DNA of 64,000 bases from Lates calcarifer (GCF_001640805.2 NC_066853.1:22937173-23001172); one strand, 5' to 3'. Shown: positions 24,720 to 36,770, counted from the stretch's first letter. Numbers and translations: made by a program. The notes: a model not told the origin generated them from the sequence alone.

Positions 24720-25095
24720 TGATTTGTGGCGTTGAATAATGCCCAGAAAAGTGTTTTTGCGGAAAATTATGATGTCACAGTGAAGTTGACCTATGACCTT
24801 TTGGATATAAAATGTCATCACTTCATCATTTTATTCTATTAGACATTTGCATAAAATTTTGTCCTAATAAGTGTATAAATTCTTGATTTATGGCCAAAAA
24901 CTGGTTTTGTCAGGTCATAGTGACCTTTGACCACCAAAATCCAATTAGGTCATCCTTGGGTTCAAATGAATGTTTGTTCCAAATTAGAAGAAATCACCTC
25001 CAGGTTCCTGATATGTCCTGTTCACAAGAGTAGGATGGACAGACAACCGGAAAACATAATGTCTTAACAGCAAGGAGGCATAAAAACTATGTCAG
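24720..25095 (+). repeat. Dispersed repeat with nuclear-receptor half-sites
   Basis: Word order GTCAGGTCATAGTGACCTTT, GACCACCAAAATCCAATTAG, TCATCCTTGGGTTCAAATGA, TTCCAAATTAGAAGAAATCA, GGATGGACAGACAACCGGAA and AACATAATGTCTTAACAG, then GGAGGCATAAAAA, matches from memory a very abundant percomorph repeat ending 'ggcggaggcataaaaa'. The family carries repeated TGACCT words; here they form a perfect palindrome and a DR1 (separate entry). Confidence 0.6.
24912..24932. promoter_or_regulatory. Perfect ERE-type palindrome overlapping a DR1 (nuclear-receptor sites)
   Basis: 24912-24926 reads AGGTCATAGTGACCT, a perfect inverted repeat of AGGTCA with 3-nt spacing, identical to the consensus estrogen response element core. 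24921-24932 reads TGACCTTTGACC, whose complement GGTCAAAGGTCA is a perfect direct repeat with 1-nt spacing (the PPAR/RXR, HNF4 and COUP-TF class). The two share one half-site. The match is direct; any regulatory function is conjecture because it sits inside an abundant repeat. Confidence 0.45.
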
Positions 25096-26454
25096 GCAGC
25101 AAAACAAATTACCCTGTAAAGTAAAGTCAAAGATGGCACAGCTTTCCTCCATCACCCCTGACTTGAGTGCTGATCAGTCTGTGACAGCCTGAAACCAAGG
25201 GAGGAACACTGCTCAGTAAAACTATAAGGGGATAGTGCACTTTCAATTAAGTGCTTGTGGGACTGTCACAGTACTACAGTGCAACACCATGAACACCTCT
25301 GAGAAGAGAGGGTCTGAAAGCGTGCATCATGTCTTGTCCCTGTATGACAGCAGGCTTTTTGCCACACCTTCCACTGTGGCTACTCAGTAGTTAGTGGCTT
25401 TTTGTTAGTGGTTGATTGCGATGGCATAAATGTCTGTAAAGTGAAAAATAAAACATTCCCAGTGACCTTTGGTACAATCTGCGTGCTTCTTTCTTGTCAG
25501 TTCTATGTCTCCAGTACAGATGTGAGGGGGTGGGGAGACGGGATGGCTGGGTTACAGTTAGGTTACTGATACCTCCAGCAAATGACATCAAGTTGGATGG
25601 TGACAAATCCAACAGTGGCTTCAATTCCTGTTTTCACTTTGCCAAGATCTTAGCAAAACATTTACAGTAATTATACGCAATGTGATCCAAAGCTGTAAAA
25701 AATATATGATGTTGCATTAAAAAAAAACTCTTAACTTTATGATAAATCGTAAACTTAAATTGAAAGGTCAACAAAACTGGGAGAGATAATGCCTCTTTGA
25801 TGTTGGTGCTGAACATAGATTGGACATAAATGTGGCACAGTAACATCCTTATCATCTGTGACTGTAAAAAATCCTCAAGTAGGTCAAAGAAACATCCTTC
25901 ACTTTGAGGAATTTTGTCCTATGAAGATATCTCTGTGGATGATCTAAAGGAGAGAACCAAGAGTGAGGAGAAATATGAAATGTTAGCTTTTACATGACTT
26001 ACCAAGCAAGGCAGGCGCAGGAGCTTTCCTCCATAAATTATGGATCTCTGCCTGTCTCAGCAGCAGACAACCGAGCTCCAGCCATCCATCTCTTCCTCAG
26101 CTCATTCTGCCTCTCTCCATATATGCATATGTATAACATGCACGCACAGAGGTGGGAAAGGAAGCAGCTTGTGGGGGGAAAAGGAGGAGAAACGCATACA
26201 GTAGCCACTACTTTGTAACAGTACTCAGAGCTCCAACACATTTTACCATCAGTCAAAGCAGGTGAGGCAGAAGTTAAAGCTCTGTGACGGAAAATGTGCT
26301 TTTGAGCAGTGCAAACAGCAATGGGAGGATTTAAATAGCCTGAGCGGACCGGTGTAAGACGGAGACAGGAGGGTAAGTTGGCAGGATGTGGTGGAGGCAG
26401 AGGGAAAAGACAGCGAGATGAATTGAAGTGAAGCCTCACTGTCGAGAGGCAGCT

Positions 26455-26990
26455 AAATATGGATCTCGCAAAGCCAAATCACTTTTAACCAGATCAAACA
26501 AGTCATCACAAGCATTCAACTTTTGGGCTTGTTCAATAATCCTTGAAAGAGCTGGTCCCTGCATTATTGAACAGCACTTTATAGACACAAGCTACAGTTG
26601 GGGATCAATTGCAGATGAGCTTAATGCAGATCCAGACTCTCTGGAGTGACACGCATTTAAATATTCTATCTTTATTTTGATGTCAAAGTGTTAATGAACA
26701 TGTGTACTGTGGCATGACGTTCAGGCAGTTATCATTATTAAAGTCATTTTTATTCAACACACACATTTTTATCCTCATGATTAAAGCATTAAATGTCTAT
26801 GTCCATCAATTCTCCTGCATTAGAGCAGGTCGTCTCCCCTCTCAGGCGCAGCTAAAAGCAGTGGGAGCGATGCCTCTCAGCGCGATTATGATATTATCAA
26901 CACAGGCTGCTCTCTGCTGCACAGCATTAATGGGTTTTCTGTTGGCAGTGCCAAGGAAAGCCACGCTGAGCTGAACTTTGATCACACAAC
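26455..26990. promoter_or_regulatory. Candidate conserved non-coding element
   Basis: A repeat-poor stretch with no long ORF and many homeodomain-like TAAT/ATTA words. It holds an 11-bp inverted repeat (TGTTCAATAAT at 26530-26540 and ATTATTGAACA at 26563-26573), plus balanced composition that stands out from the surrounding degraded repeats. It resembles enhancer-type conserved elements near brain-expressed genes. This is a compositional judgement only; conservation was not tested. Confidence 0.25.
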
Positions 26991-27989
26991 AGGCTTTGTT
27001 CTGTGTTCAAAGCCTGCCCTGGGATGGGGAATCCAGTTTAGAGCCAGTTCATCTCAACACTCTCACACCAAGACTAGCATCTGGGTCTTTGACAGCAGCA
27101 AAGGATTTTCTATTACAGTGGATCTTTGTGGCAAATCACACATGTAAAGAAACACAAGTGTAACTTGTGTCTCAAGTATTATCTATGCCGATAAGATAAC
27201 ATTCATTTATAGTGTTTGTATCACTAAAATAACAGAAGAGTGACTGTTTGCTAAGCCACACCCCCCTTAGCTACTGTTGCTAGGTGTGTCACCTTCTCGC
27301 ACAGTACAGCAGATTTACTGCGCAAGATTTGCAGCAGATATTGAAACAGTGTTTTTCAAATGGCAGGTGTCTCTTTTCCAGCTGACCACTTTTTGTTGGT
27401 TGGAAGTATGACTGTCACTAGCCATTTAATCAGTTGTAGCTAGCTAGGGTAATTAGACTAAAAAATAAAAAAATCACGTTTTAGCTGATTTATTTTAAAC
27501 AAAAAAAATCCTGTTAAAAAGTCTCAAATACATACAGGATGCTACAGTACATATATTGCGCTGAGGCTAAAGTTACATGTCCAAAGCAAAATGTTAGCAT
27601 CCTCACTAGCTGATAATCAAGAGCAGAATTATTTGTTGTTTTGTGTGTAGTGTGGAGCTACTTGGTGCTAGTATTATGGTACAGTAAATATGTAATTATA
27701 ATGTTATTCAGCACAACTTGGTGGTGGTGGGTGGTTTGGATGCTTACTATAGAAAATGTACACTTTGTGTTTTCAAAACTGAGAAGACAAAATACTTAAA
27801 GGATGAGGAATAACTAAAGAGTATGGCAAATGCAACACAAGAGATAAAGAAGTGGATGATTTATTCAAGCTGTAGGAAGGATAAGAGGGGATGCAGTTCA
27901 GCAGTGTTTCTGAGTAACTGATTTAATATGTTTCTCAAATATGTCTTAACTTGCTTGTTAAATTTTGACCGGGAATAAAAAAAATGGCT

Positions 27990-28420
27990 CTGAGGGCATT
28001 CAAGTACTGTTGCAAACTGTGACAGGGCTGATTTGGTGAGAAGACCGGAACTTCAGTTTTGTTATGATGTAACAAGAAGACATCCCGGCACTGATCATGT
28101 TAAGGCAATCTTGTATACGAATAATATGTCCTCAAGGAGGCACATACAGAGAGAATAAAAGAGGTCCCAGAGTAGATCTGTGAGGAACTCATCTAAAAAA
28201 AAACACAAGTTGCTTACAGACAACTGTTGTAAGAGCAGATGAAGATGAACTCTGAGATTGGTCTATAGCTCTGGGGTGCAGCAGGGTTAAGATTTCTAAC
28301 AACAAAACCACAACATCCACTAGAAAAGGTTGCCAACCCTGCTCTAAACTCTGACATACAGATGCTTTGGTTTCCACATGGTAATGTTAGTGTAACCCCA
28401 CTTAACAATACAGTCAACTA
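27990..28420 (-). mobile_element. LINE reverse-transcriptase fragment, reverse strand
   Basis: On the minus strand a frame near 28300-28230 reads NLNPAAPQSYRPISEFIFI, matching the conserved 'LDPSxLSNYRPISNLPFL' RT block of fish LINEs. Further along (28190-28110) comes LWDLFYSLCMCLLEDIL, matching 'VLGPLLFSLYMLPLGxII'. The blocks are in the right order but closer than in an intact RT, so the middle is deleted. Stops and shifts show decay. Confidence 0.6.
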
Positions 28421-28756
28421 ATGACAGACCTCTTTAAATGATGCTGTTTTTCTACAGTGTATTGTAAACTAGATAGGGGGGTATGCTATGTTTAAAGCTT
28501 ATTTTAGATAGACACACTATTTAATCCATTCCTTACATGTTTGCTCTTGTGTTTTTGGTTTTGGAAATGTTTAAAGAAAAGACTCCACCCTCCAACTTAG
28601 TGTTGCTAAGCTATGACAGGACAATCCCTGTTCGGGGGTGAGGTTTAGTGAATGATCAATGGACATAGCACAGATTTGGAGTACATCTACACTCCTGTAA
28701 TCCATAGCATAGCATTTAAAGAGCACACATCGAGAGGGAGTGCGAGTTTAGCTGAG

Positions 28757-28762
28757 TTTATT
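28757..28762 (-). terminator. spsb4: Candidate polyadenylation signal AATAAA of spsb4
   Basis: Plus-strand TTTATT, i.e. AATAAA in the direction of spsb4, about 1.27 kb past the stop codon. No strong GT-rich element was recognised behind it, so the support is modest. Confidence 0.35.
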
Positions 28763-29581
28763 CTTATTCACATTTAAAAGATTCTCATGGCAGCACTTTT
28801 TTCCACCATACGTGCAAGACATCCAGTCCCATGAAAAAAAAGAACATTAAAAAAATCTCATTATAAGACCATAATTTTCAAAAGTATCCGGGATAAAAAC
28901 CCATATGAGGGTAAGATGGCAGAAAAAAGAAAAAGCAGCATTTTTAAAACTTTGGGGTGGAAAGAAGTGTCATGTGCTTTGTTTGTGTGTGTGTGTGCTG
29001 TCTCTGAGCAGGCACATTAGCAGTTGAAGACAAAGCTTCACCTTCAAATCAATCTCTATCAGCATTACAGGAGCTAGAGAGCTGACAACAGCAGGCGGGT
29101 CCTTCGAGTTCACCAAACATGATGGAGGCTTAAATCAAACTGGAGAAAGTGACAGCGAGACAGAGGGAGATGAAGAGAGTGAGAGAAGCTGGCAAGAGAA
29201 AATGGTCAAAACAGACTAGAACTGTGTTGTTTGGCCTATAGGTGGGAACTGCCTACTTGTCAGTGAATTGTCTTCTTACTACAGACAGTGTGGGCTTTGT
29301 TTCTACGCTCACGACACACGCAAACACTATATATGTAATCCATGTGTGCTACACTGTACACAGTATCAAAAATAGAACTGCGTGTGGACTTTCTCCCCCT
29401 CTCTCATGCTCGCTCTCACTCTCTCTCTCCTGTGGCTTGAAGGGATTGTTGTCTCCACAGAGCCTGCTGTGTTGCTGGGAATATAAATATACATACCAAC
29501 ATGTTTCCGAGGAAGCCTCCACAGAGTGTGTTGGGTAAACTGTTGCCCAAATCCACAGCACTGAAGGCCTTTCTGGTTGAG

Positions 29582-29693
<112 letters not shown>

Positions 29694-30034
29694 ATTAGCA
29701 GGAAACTGAATTGCAATATTCTCTTTTAATATCTCACTCTCCATTTTAGTCATCTGTCCAGGAGAAAAACAGCAGTCAACAACAACAAAAAAAAGAAAAA
29801 CAAAAGCTGAAAATCAGGAGATAAAAATCATCCAAAATGGAAAATCCCCAACTGGTGTAAACAAAACCCCTCGCAGCGCAGTCTTCACCACCTGTTCATA
29901 GTCAATGTCATAGTCCACATCCTCAGCAGATGTCTGATGGTTTATGATTAAGTTCAGTTTAAAGGCTGGTTACAATAGTAAGAAATAGGCTTCAGTTTCT
30001 TCCCATCTGTGTGTATGTGTGAATGTGTGTGTGG

Positions 30035-30162
30035 TCACTGGTACTGGAGGTAGTTCTTGAGAGTCTGTGGCAGTGGGAGTGTGTCGATATGATGGATGCG
30101 CTCTCTGCCCAGAGCCAGTCGAGCTACTCGTCTGCACAGGTCCATCAGGGGCAGGGGCTCCG
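30035..30162 (-). CDS. spsb4: SPSB4 coding exon 2 (SOCS box, C-terminus)
   Basis: On the minus strand, acceptor TTCCCCCACAG is followed by CGGAGCCCCTG. With the last C of exon 1 this makes Pro-Glu-Pro-Leu, continuing PLMDLCRRVARLALGRER and ending LPLPQTLKNYLQYQ-stop (TGA at 30035-30037). This is the SOCS box: an Elongin BC-binding box (around PLMDLCRRVARL, residues about 241-252) and a Cul5 box with LPLP (265-268). By family knowledge it recruits Elongin B/C, Cullin5 and Rbx2 to ubiquitinate the SPRY-bound substrate. The exact NYLQYQ ending matches mammalian SPSB4, whereas SPSB1 ends AYLLYQ. Exon length is 128 bp; the stop leaves a full-length 278-residue protein. Confidence 0.96.
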
Positions 30163-30170
30163 CTGTGGGG

Positions 30171-30190
30171 GAAGAAAGAAAGAAAGAAAG

Positions 30191-30227
<37 letters not shown>

Positions 30228-30246
30228 GAGAGAGAGAGAGAGAGAA
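30171..30246. repeat. (GAAA)n/(GA)n polypurine tract abutting the spsb4 exon 2 acceptor
   Basis: A 76-bp pure purine run of GAAA, GAAAGA and GA units. On the spsb4 strand it is pure pyrimidine (CT/CTTT units) and sits directly before the CCCCCACAG acceptor. It thus forms, and hugely extends, the polypyrimidine tract of that splice site. Confidence 0.95.
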
Positions 30247-31336
30247 GGTTAGGGTCCAACCAGTGGGTACAAGCTTACAAGTGTGTCAACAGAAACTTTG
30301 GATCTGAGTTAGTTTGTTTATACTTAAAGCTGATTTTTAGTTAGAGAGCTGTGGTACATGTATTCGTACGTGTCCACCTCCTCAAAATGTCTCCTACCTA
30401 TATGTGAGAACAAAAACATTTGCTTATTGTGAAAACAACATGGAGGAGGTTAAAGAAATAGGAAGTGATCCTCTCATGTTCACTGACACTTGACACGTTT
30501 TTGTGAAAAGTGCTTAGGTTGAGGCAAAACATCTTTCTACACACATTAGCTAACAATAGAGAGCAAGTTTTGTTGGTTGTTTGTCAGCAATGGCTGAAGA
30601 AAATGTCATTTAATCTGAATGTGTACGGTCACTCATTCTCCACCTCTGCGACTGTTAGTTGAGAAAGTTAACCGGTGGGTTAACGATCTGACAGGATTCC
30701 CTCAGCTGGAATGGCCAGACATTTAGACATACCTGATTGTAAAGGCAAACCAAGTATGTATACTAAAGCGAAACCAAGGGCATGAATGGTCATGCACAGA
30801 CTGTACAGGAAGAAACAGTGCACAAAACAGGCATGCAGCTCTCAGCAGGTAACAACAGGTAATTAACTTCACTTTTTAATGGCCATACTCCAAGAGTCTG
30901 TGGTTGTTGATTTTTACACAGCATAGAAAAATATGCTTAGTACAAAGCATCTGCAGCACAATATATATGCAGACATGTGAATCCCACAATATATATACTT
31001 ATCACAATATTCCTGACGCTTAAGAGCTGCACATAGCACAATACAATATGCAGGGTAGACGGGCAGAGCGACACCTGCAAGTGTGAGGCAATGCGGCTTG
31101 TTTCTGTTGGCCACTCCACTGTCAGCAGCCCAGGAGAGATGCTTCATGATGCAGCAAGGATTTCATGACTGAACTATGTGTTTCTGTATATACAGAAAAA
31201 TGTCAGGTTTACAGTGAAAATGATGACAAATGTAACAAATAGCTTAATGTTTCTGTTGAACAGACAAATCCAATTTGATTTACAAAATTCTGAGTGAGGT
31301 ACAGCCCTAGTACTTACTGTGGCTGTATGTCAGTGA

Positions 31337-32424
31337 TAGAGATGGGCGTTTTGGTTACTTTTTGAAGTCGATTAATTGAGCCAATTTAAGTCGATTAGTT
31401 GTGATGTCATTGTTAATACATGTCCTCCACCAAACCAAAATAATATGTTGTCATGTCAAGTCATGTTTTTTGCAGATGCTCTAACTTTACCTCCTAAGCT
31501 GCACTCATCAACAACGCACATCAGACTAGCAGCAATGTATCTTATCTGTGCTGCGAGTCTGGAGCACAGAACCGGAAATGTTCCGGTCACCGTCCGTGTA
31601 ACAGCAGGTGACAGTGACATAAAACTCAGATGTGAGAGCTATCCATGCAGCAGTTGTTGTTACAACTTTGTTAGAGCTTTTTTTAGAGCTGTAGCTGCCT
31701 CATTGTACTTTTTCTAAATCTGGCCAGTAATGGTCTTCCGTGAAGGCACACTGTATTCAGGTTCCATGAGCCTTTGACAGCTCCACTCCTCCGACAACGC
31801 TAAGAGGAAACATGTCGTCTGAAATCTTTTAAGTCACCAAAGCTATTTGTTATTTGTTCCTGTTGTTTGCTGTCACATGAGCATTTAGGTACAACAAATC
31901 CACAGTGTTTTCTGCTAGTGCCAGCTGTTAGCAGTAAAACATTTTCAGCAGACTACTTTCTTAATGTTTCAAGTCACGTTACCGTCACTTTTTATAACGT
32001 TATAACTATAATCTTAAACCAGATAAAGGATTTTTGTCATCAGATGTCTGGATCTTTCTGGAACAGAGAAACAAGCTGTTTTGGAGTTAATGAGACCTCT
32101 GTAGATAATTTGGCTCAGAGTAAAAATCTCCTGAACGATGAACATTGAAGGAATCCTAACCTAAAAACAAGCTAAGCATCTGGCAACAACCTGAGCTAAC
32201 GTTAGTGGCAGCTTGTTTAACAGCCCGCTTCGCTTCTTCTTATTGCCGACGTCTGTTCCAGTGTTTTGCTTGCACAGAAACAGAGCCATAGTTCTGCCTC
32301 TCTATGAAATAAAACAAATCTCTTCCCACCCCCAACCAAATAAAAGCCAGTCAATTCTTTAAAAAAAAAAAGGTGTTGACTATGCTTACCGTTTCGACTA
32401 AAGGATTATTTGTGCACATGCCTA
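31337..32424. mobile_element. hAT-type non-autonomous element with 8-bp target duplication
   Basis: Flanked by identical 8-bp direct repeats GTCAGTGA at 31329-31336 and 32425-32432. The termini are TAGAGATGGGCG and, reverse complemented, TAGGCATGTGCA: 8 of 12 match, with T-A-G first as in hAT elements. Length is 1088 bp. Subterminal words GTCGATTAATTG and GTCGATTAGTTG near the left and TTTCGACTAAAGGATTA near the right are typical of this group. Internal ORFs (longest 113 residues) do not resemble a hAT transposase, so it is non-autonomous. Confidence 0.7.
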
Positions 32425-35214
32425 GTCAGTGACTTCATAAACAAAAGCTGGTTAAAACTAAAGCAACAACATTATGGCCAATTTCCTTTTTCAGCTGTGG
32501 ATTTAATTCACTGCTACTCTAATTACACTGCTATCATCTGGAAATGTTAACAGCAAGTGGAAAGAGAAGCAACAGCACCAGCTAACAATATTAAAATATT
32601 CACACTGCACACACGTCACCACTGCTCTCAGTGTGTGCCAGTGGAACGTGACAACTTCCCTCCCACCAATTTTGGAGGCAAGTGTTGTCTATGTATGTCA
32701 GACAGACAGACTCTTAACTGCTGCCCCTTTATGAATGTCAAGCTGCTCCACCTGGAAGCACCATCTGGTGGAGCAGAAATCCTGCTGTTTGGAGTCCACT
32801 TACACACTGTGTGAAGGACATGAGCAGGGGCATTTACACATGCATAACATAATACACACACACACACTAACTGACAGACTACAGATTTAAAATAAAAACT
32901 TGTCTGAGTTTCCATGACCTATCCTGCCGTCACAGTCAACATGACTGTTTGCACATTTTCAAAAGATGGCAATCACACATGCCCACAGACTTGATGTTAT
33001 AATTTATTGATAGAACCAGCGTTTTACAAACTTTTCTTCTGGGCAAAGGCCTTGAAACACTTGTATCAATAAATTACAGCATCAAGGTTATGAGTCAGAT
33101 TTTGCATCTGCGTTCAGTCTGTAGTCAGTTACTTCTAAACAACTGGGGTGTCTCCCATGTGCTATAGTGTTTTTAATCTCATCTCAGTACAGCGAAATTT
33201 AATTAATTAGTTGATTCTGTTCATATTTTGCACAACAAAAATACATTTGCTACTATGAAGGGGTTGTTTAAAAAACACAAGCCTTACATTTATATAGACA
33301 GACAAGCACACTAAGCCTCCTCTGTGACAGACTGAGCTATTTCTCTCTGCCGTCTATTAAAACTGCACCACATTACCACAAACTGAGACCCCCTACCAAA
33401 CAAATATGGAGCAAATATGTGACGTCTAGTCTGATTCAAGGAACCAGAGCAGACTGAGTCTATCAAGGGACCTCAGGCATTGCTCTGGGCAAGAACTGCT
33501 GCCCTTGTGGCTACATGACTACTGAATGGTGAACATACAAACACGGCTGAAAGGAAACAGGAGATTGTCTGAAGCTGAGACTGGACAAGAATCAGATCAG
33601 AGAACATTGTATCAGCTTACATCAAGATGTTAATTTAAAGCAGACCAGCACAGAAATCTTCACTAAATGTCTGTTTTTCTTTGTAATGTTATTTGTGATT
33701 AATGGTTATCTTTTCTCACTGAATTCCTCTGCTATGGCCTGGAAAGTGACCTTTGAAACAGCAGTGAGGGGAAATAATAAAAATCCACCGGTGAACAACA
33801 GCTGACAGGGTGTAGAGAATAGAATACTGCTATTTGGATTTATTTGACTCTCCATGTGCTTAATGAAAAGCCTTTGTAAGAGCACCATGGGGACATGCGG
33901 CAGAGTGCGGATTCATTTGTAGCCACATCAACATGGTAAATGCCCAAATCAGAATGACATGTTTGAATGAACTCGGACTGAATACAGACAGTGTGCAGTG
34001 ACGTGTGCAATGAGACTGCACAGCTGATAATTCTTCACAGCAGCTAGAGAAACACTTGCCAGGACAATCACATCACATCCCTCCAACAGCTCATTACCCT
34101 CTGTCTGCACAGGCAGTTCTTCAACACATCAGCTTACAAGATTAGAAACTAAGAGTAATACAGCTGGTAGTATAACCAGGTCTCCATTCATCCTGCACCC
34201 TGTAACTGCCTGAACTCTGCTCTTATAAACAGAGGAGCCTGACATCACACACTCTCGGTGCACATGGAGCCTCTGTGGTATTAAGGAACCCCGGAGACGG
34301 ATGCACTTCCTGTTTGGGTCTGACAGCACCTATCAATCAGTCTACCCTCATATCACTTGCTCATCAGCACAGCCCCCGCATATACGTAGTTTCCATAGTA
34401 ACCAGCTCCTTTCACTGTACTGGGAGTGTATGGTCACAGATGCACACGTTAGACTCACTTTATGTGTCTAGAGGTGTTGCCAGTGTTGTTGCCAGTTTAA
34501 ATGTTTGATGAAATGTTGCTGTTTAGCATAGAGACAGATACAACAGTGTGGACGTAGACAGCTGTAAAGAAAAAGAAACTCACTTTTGTGATTTCAGCAC
34601 ATGTACTACTGAAAGATGAGTAGCCTTATCACAAGAGATCCCACAACAAGGAGGCGGCTACAAATTACAGTCAAAATATCAACTTTAGTTGAATGAAGAT
34701 TAATCAATTAATCAACAACACTGGCTTTCTGTGGAAGTAAGTATATTTACTGTAGGTTTTATAGCTGTAGCTTGCATCTATGTAACACTTGTTTTCTCCT
34801 CCATTGTTGTACCTCAGAAGTTACTGCCTGCCTGTGTCATCAGGAATTAGTAGATGCCAGGTGGAAAGTGTAAGGGCAACACTTTCATTATGTCAAAAGT
34901 GAAACATGACTGCTCGCAGTAGTAAGATTGATGCTACCACAGACAGCAGCATTACTCTCTGACAGTGCCCTCCTGAGAGAAGTGATGCCGTGATGATTCT
35001 ACAAACTTCCCGAACACCAGCCAGTCCCTGCTGGCACAAGCTGGTAAGGGTTGCCAGAGGTGACAAGTGGTCCTGTCAGACAGTGGTGATGAGCACCAAC
35101 AGGAGGTACACAATATCAACAGAGTTGTGGTTGAAAAACAGTTTCACACTACTTCTGCTCAAATAAGATCAAAATATGGATGAGCATTTAATTACGACTT
35201 TACATATGGCTATT

Positions 35215-35345
35215 CCATCCATCCATCCATTATTTATACCACTTTGAGGAGGGGTGGGGGGCAGAGCCAGTCCCAGCTGACATTGGGCAAGAGGCAGGGG
35301 ACACACAGAGACAAACAACCAATCACCCTCATTCATAAAGTTCAT
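35215..35345 (+). repeat. 'CCATCCATCCATTATTTATA' repeat fragment
   Basis: Begins ATCCATCCATCCATTATT and continues ACCACTTTGAGGAGGGGTGG, then CCCAGCTGACATTGGGCAAG, GGCAGGGG and ACACAGAGACAAACAACC. This matches from memory a very widespread teleost repeat that I associate with the tail of an RTE-class LINE. The class assignment is tentative. Confidence 0.5.
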
Positions 35346-36766
35346 ATATTCCATATATAGGTATTTCTGCTCTAACACTAATTTGACGCTACAAAATTTA
35401 AATAATATTTACATTATATGTCCTTTCTAATCCATATAATGATGCACATTGAAATCAAAGTCTGTATGTGTACCTATTTAAAGAAGCCTGCATGTCATCT
35501 TTCACACATGAAAACCCAGAATGACGTAGAATGAACAGACAGGTTTAATATTTAATCCTTCTCATTAGCCTGAAGCATTTCAGTTAGGTGAACAGTGGAG
35601 CTCTTTGTTCATTTTCTTCATCTTTACATCTCCCTCCCATCCATCATGTAACTGTTTATCTCTACACTCACTCTTTCCTCTCAAGCACTCATGTCTTCTT
35701 TGTAATAGCCGAAGACTAATTCCTGACAGATATATGGCACAGTGAAGATGAGATGTGTGGTGTGGGAGATTGTGGTTAAAGACGACTGAGCGCCTGCCTG
35801 GCCGGCGCCCACACCTACGTGACACCTAATTGAGAACAAAGTGGAGGAAGGTGGAATAAGATTTTGGGATGGCAGCACATCAGTTAGTCTGTCCTCACTG
35901 AGGTGAGATAGGATATAGGAAACCGATGATTCCCTCCAGCTTCCTCCACTCTGAATTTGTGAGGATCTGCATAGATCAGTTCACCATGAGGGACATCACG
36001 ACCTAGTTATGTCCTACTTAGACTAAGGGGTAAGACGGGTCCATCTTTTTGGCATGTGTGTTCCAATTTACTCTTCTTTAAACTCCACCTCCTCACTCTG
36101 CATTCCTTTCATTACACAAGATGAAGCCAGGTAAGGGTGCAGACTCCCAGCCATGCTTACCTAATAGATTAGCATAAAACTGTTGGGGCTGTCTGACCTA
36201 GTTTTAAAGATGACGAGTGTATGTGTCTACATATACAGCCCTTAAGGTGCAGACACACCTCCTGTACCAAAATGCTGTTCACCGACAGGTCAAAGGAGAA
36301 AAAAAGGGGAGGAGAGGGAATGTATTTCAGGATGGACAGAATTAGATCAATGATGTATGAGATAAAAGAGAAAACTGGAGCAGAACGATGAGCTGAGCAG
36401 GAGGGAGGATGCAATAGAGCAAATCGTTCCCTATATCTAATTGGAAGACGCAGGTGTCCAAATTGAATCGTTGACTCAGAGCGGAAGGCAATTGCTTAGT
36501 GAACTAGTCAGAAGCTGATCTGAATTCCTTCCACTGACAATATCTCACTTCCTATTACTGACTTCCTATTACCTCACACTGCCAAGCTAGTGAATTCCAG
36601 ACAGGAGCACGGACTGCCATCAATTTGGTCTCTGCACTTCGTGGTACTCTCTCACTCTGCTCAGGAAATGGAGGCTGAGTAGACATGATTATAAAGAGGA
36701 CCACTGTAATACTGGAATGCATTGATAAACAGCACACAAGTAGGCACACTACTCAACAATCATGAG

Positions 36767-36770
<4 letters not shown>

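Larger units (their letters stand above)
14289..28744. other. Intergenic region between convergent clstn2 and spsb4
   Basis: No reading frame here resembles a known protein apart from LINE fragments. Seen within it: the repeats listed separately, a short fragment at about 14745-14800 like the 'ccattcattttctaaactac' fish repeat, a 15-bp poly(A) near 17970, a (CA)n at 23242-23267, a pyrimidine-rich block with an 18-bp poly(T) near 24135-24155, and a candidate conserved element at 26.45-27.0 kb. An AATAAA at about 17256 has no attached gene. In human 3q23, TRIM42 and SLC25A36 lie between these genes; no trace of either is visible here. Confidence 0.6.

Noticed and set aside
26038..26439. 133-residue minus-strand ORF
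   Set aside because: No conserved pattern; probably chance in a GC-richer stretch.
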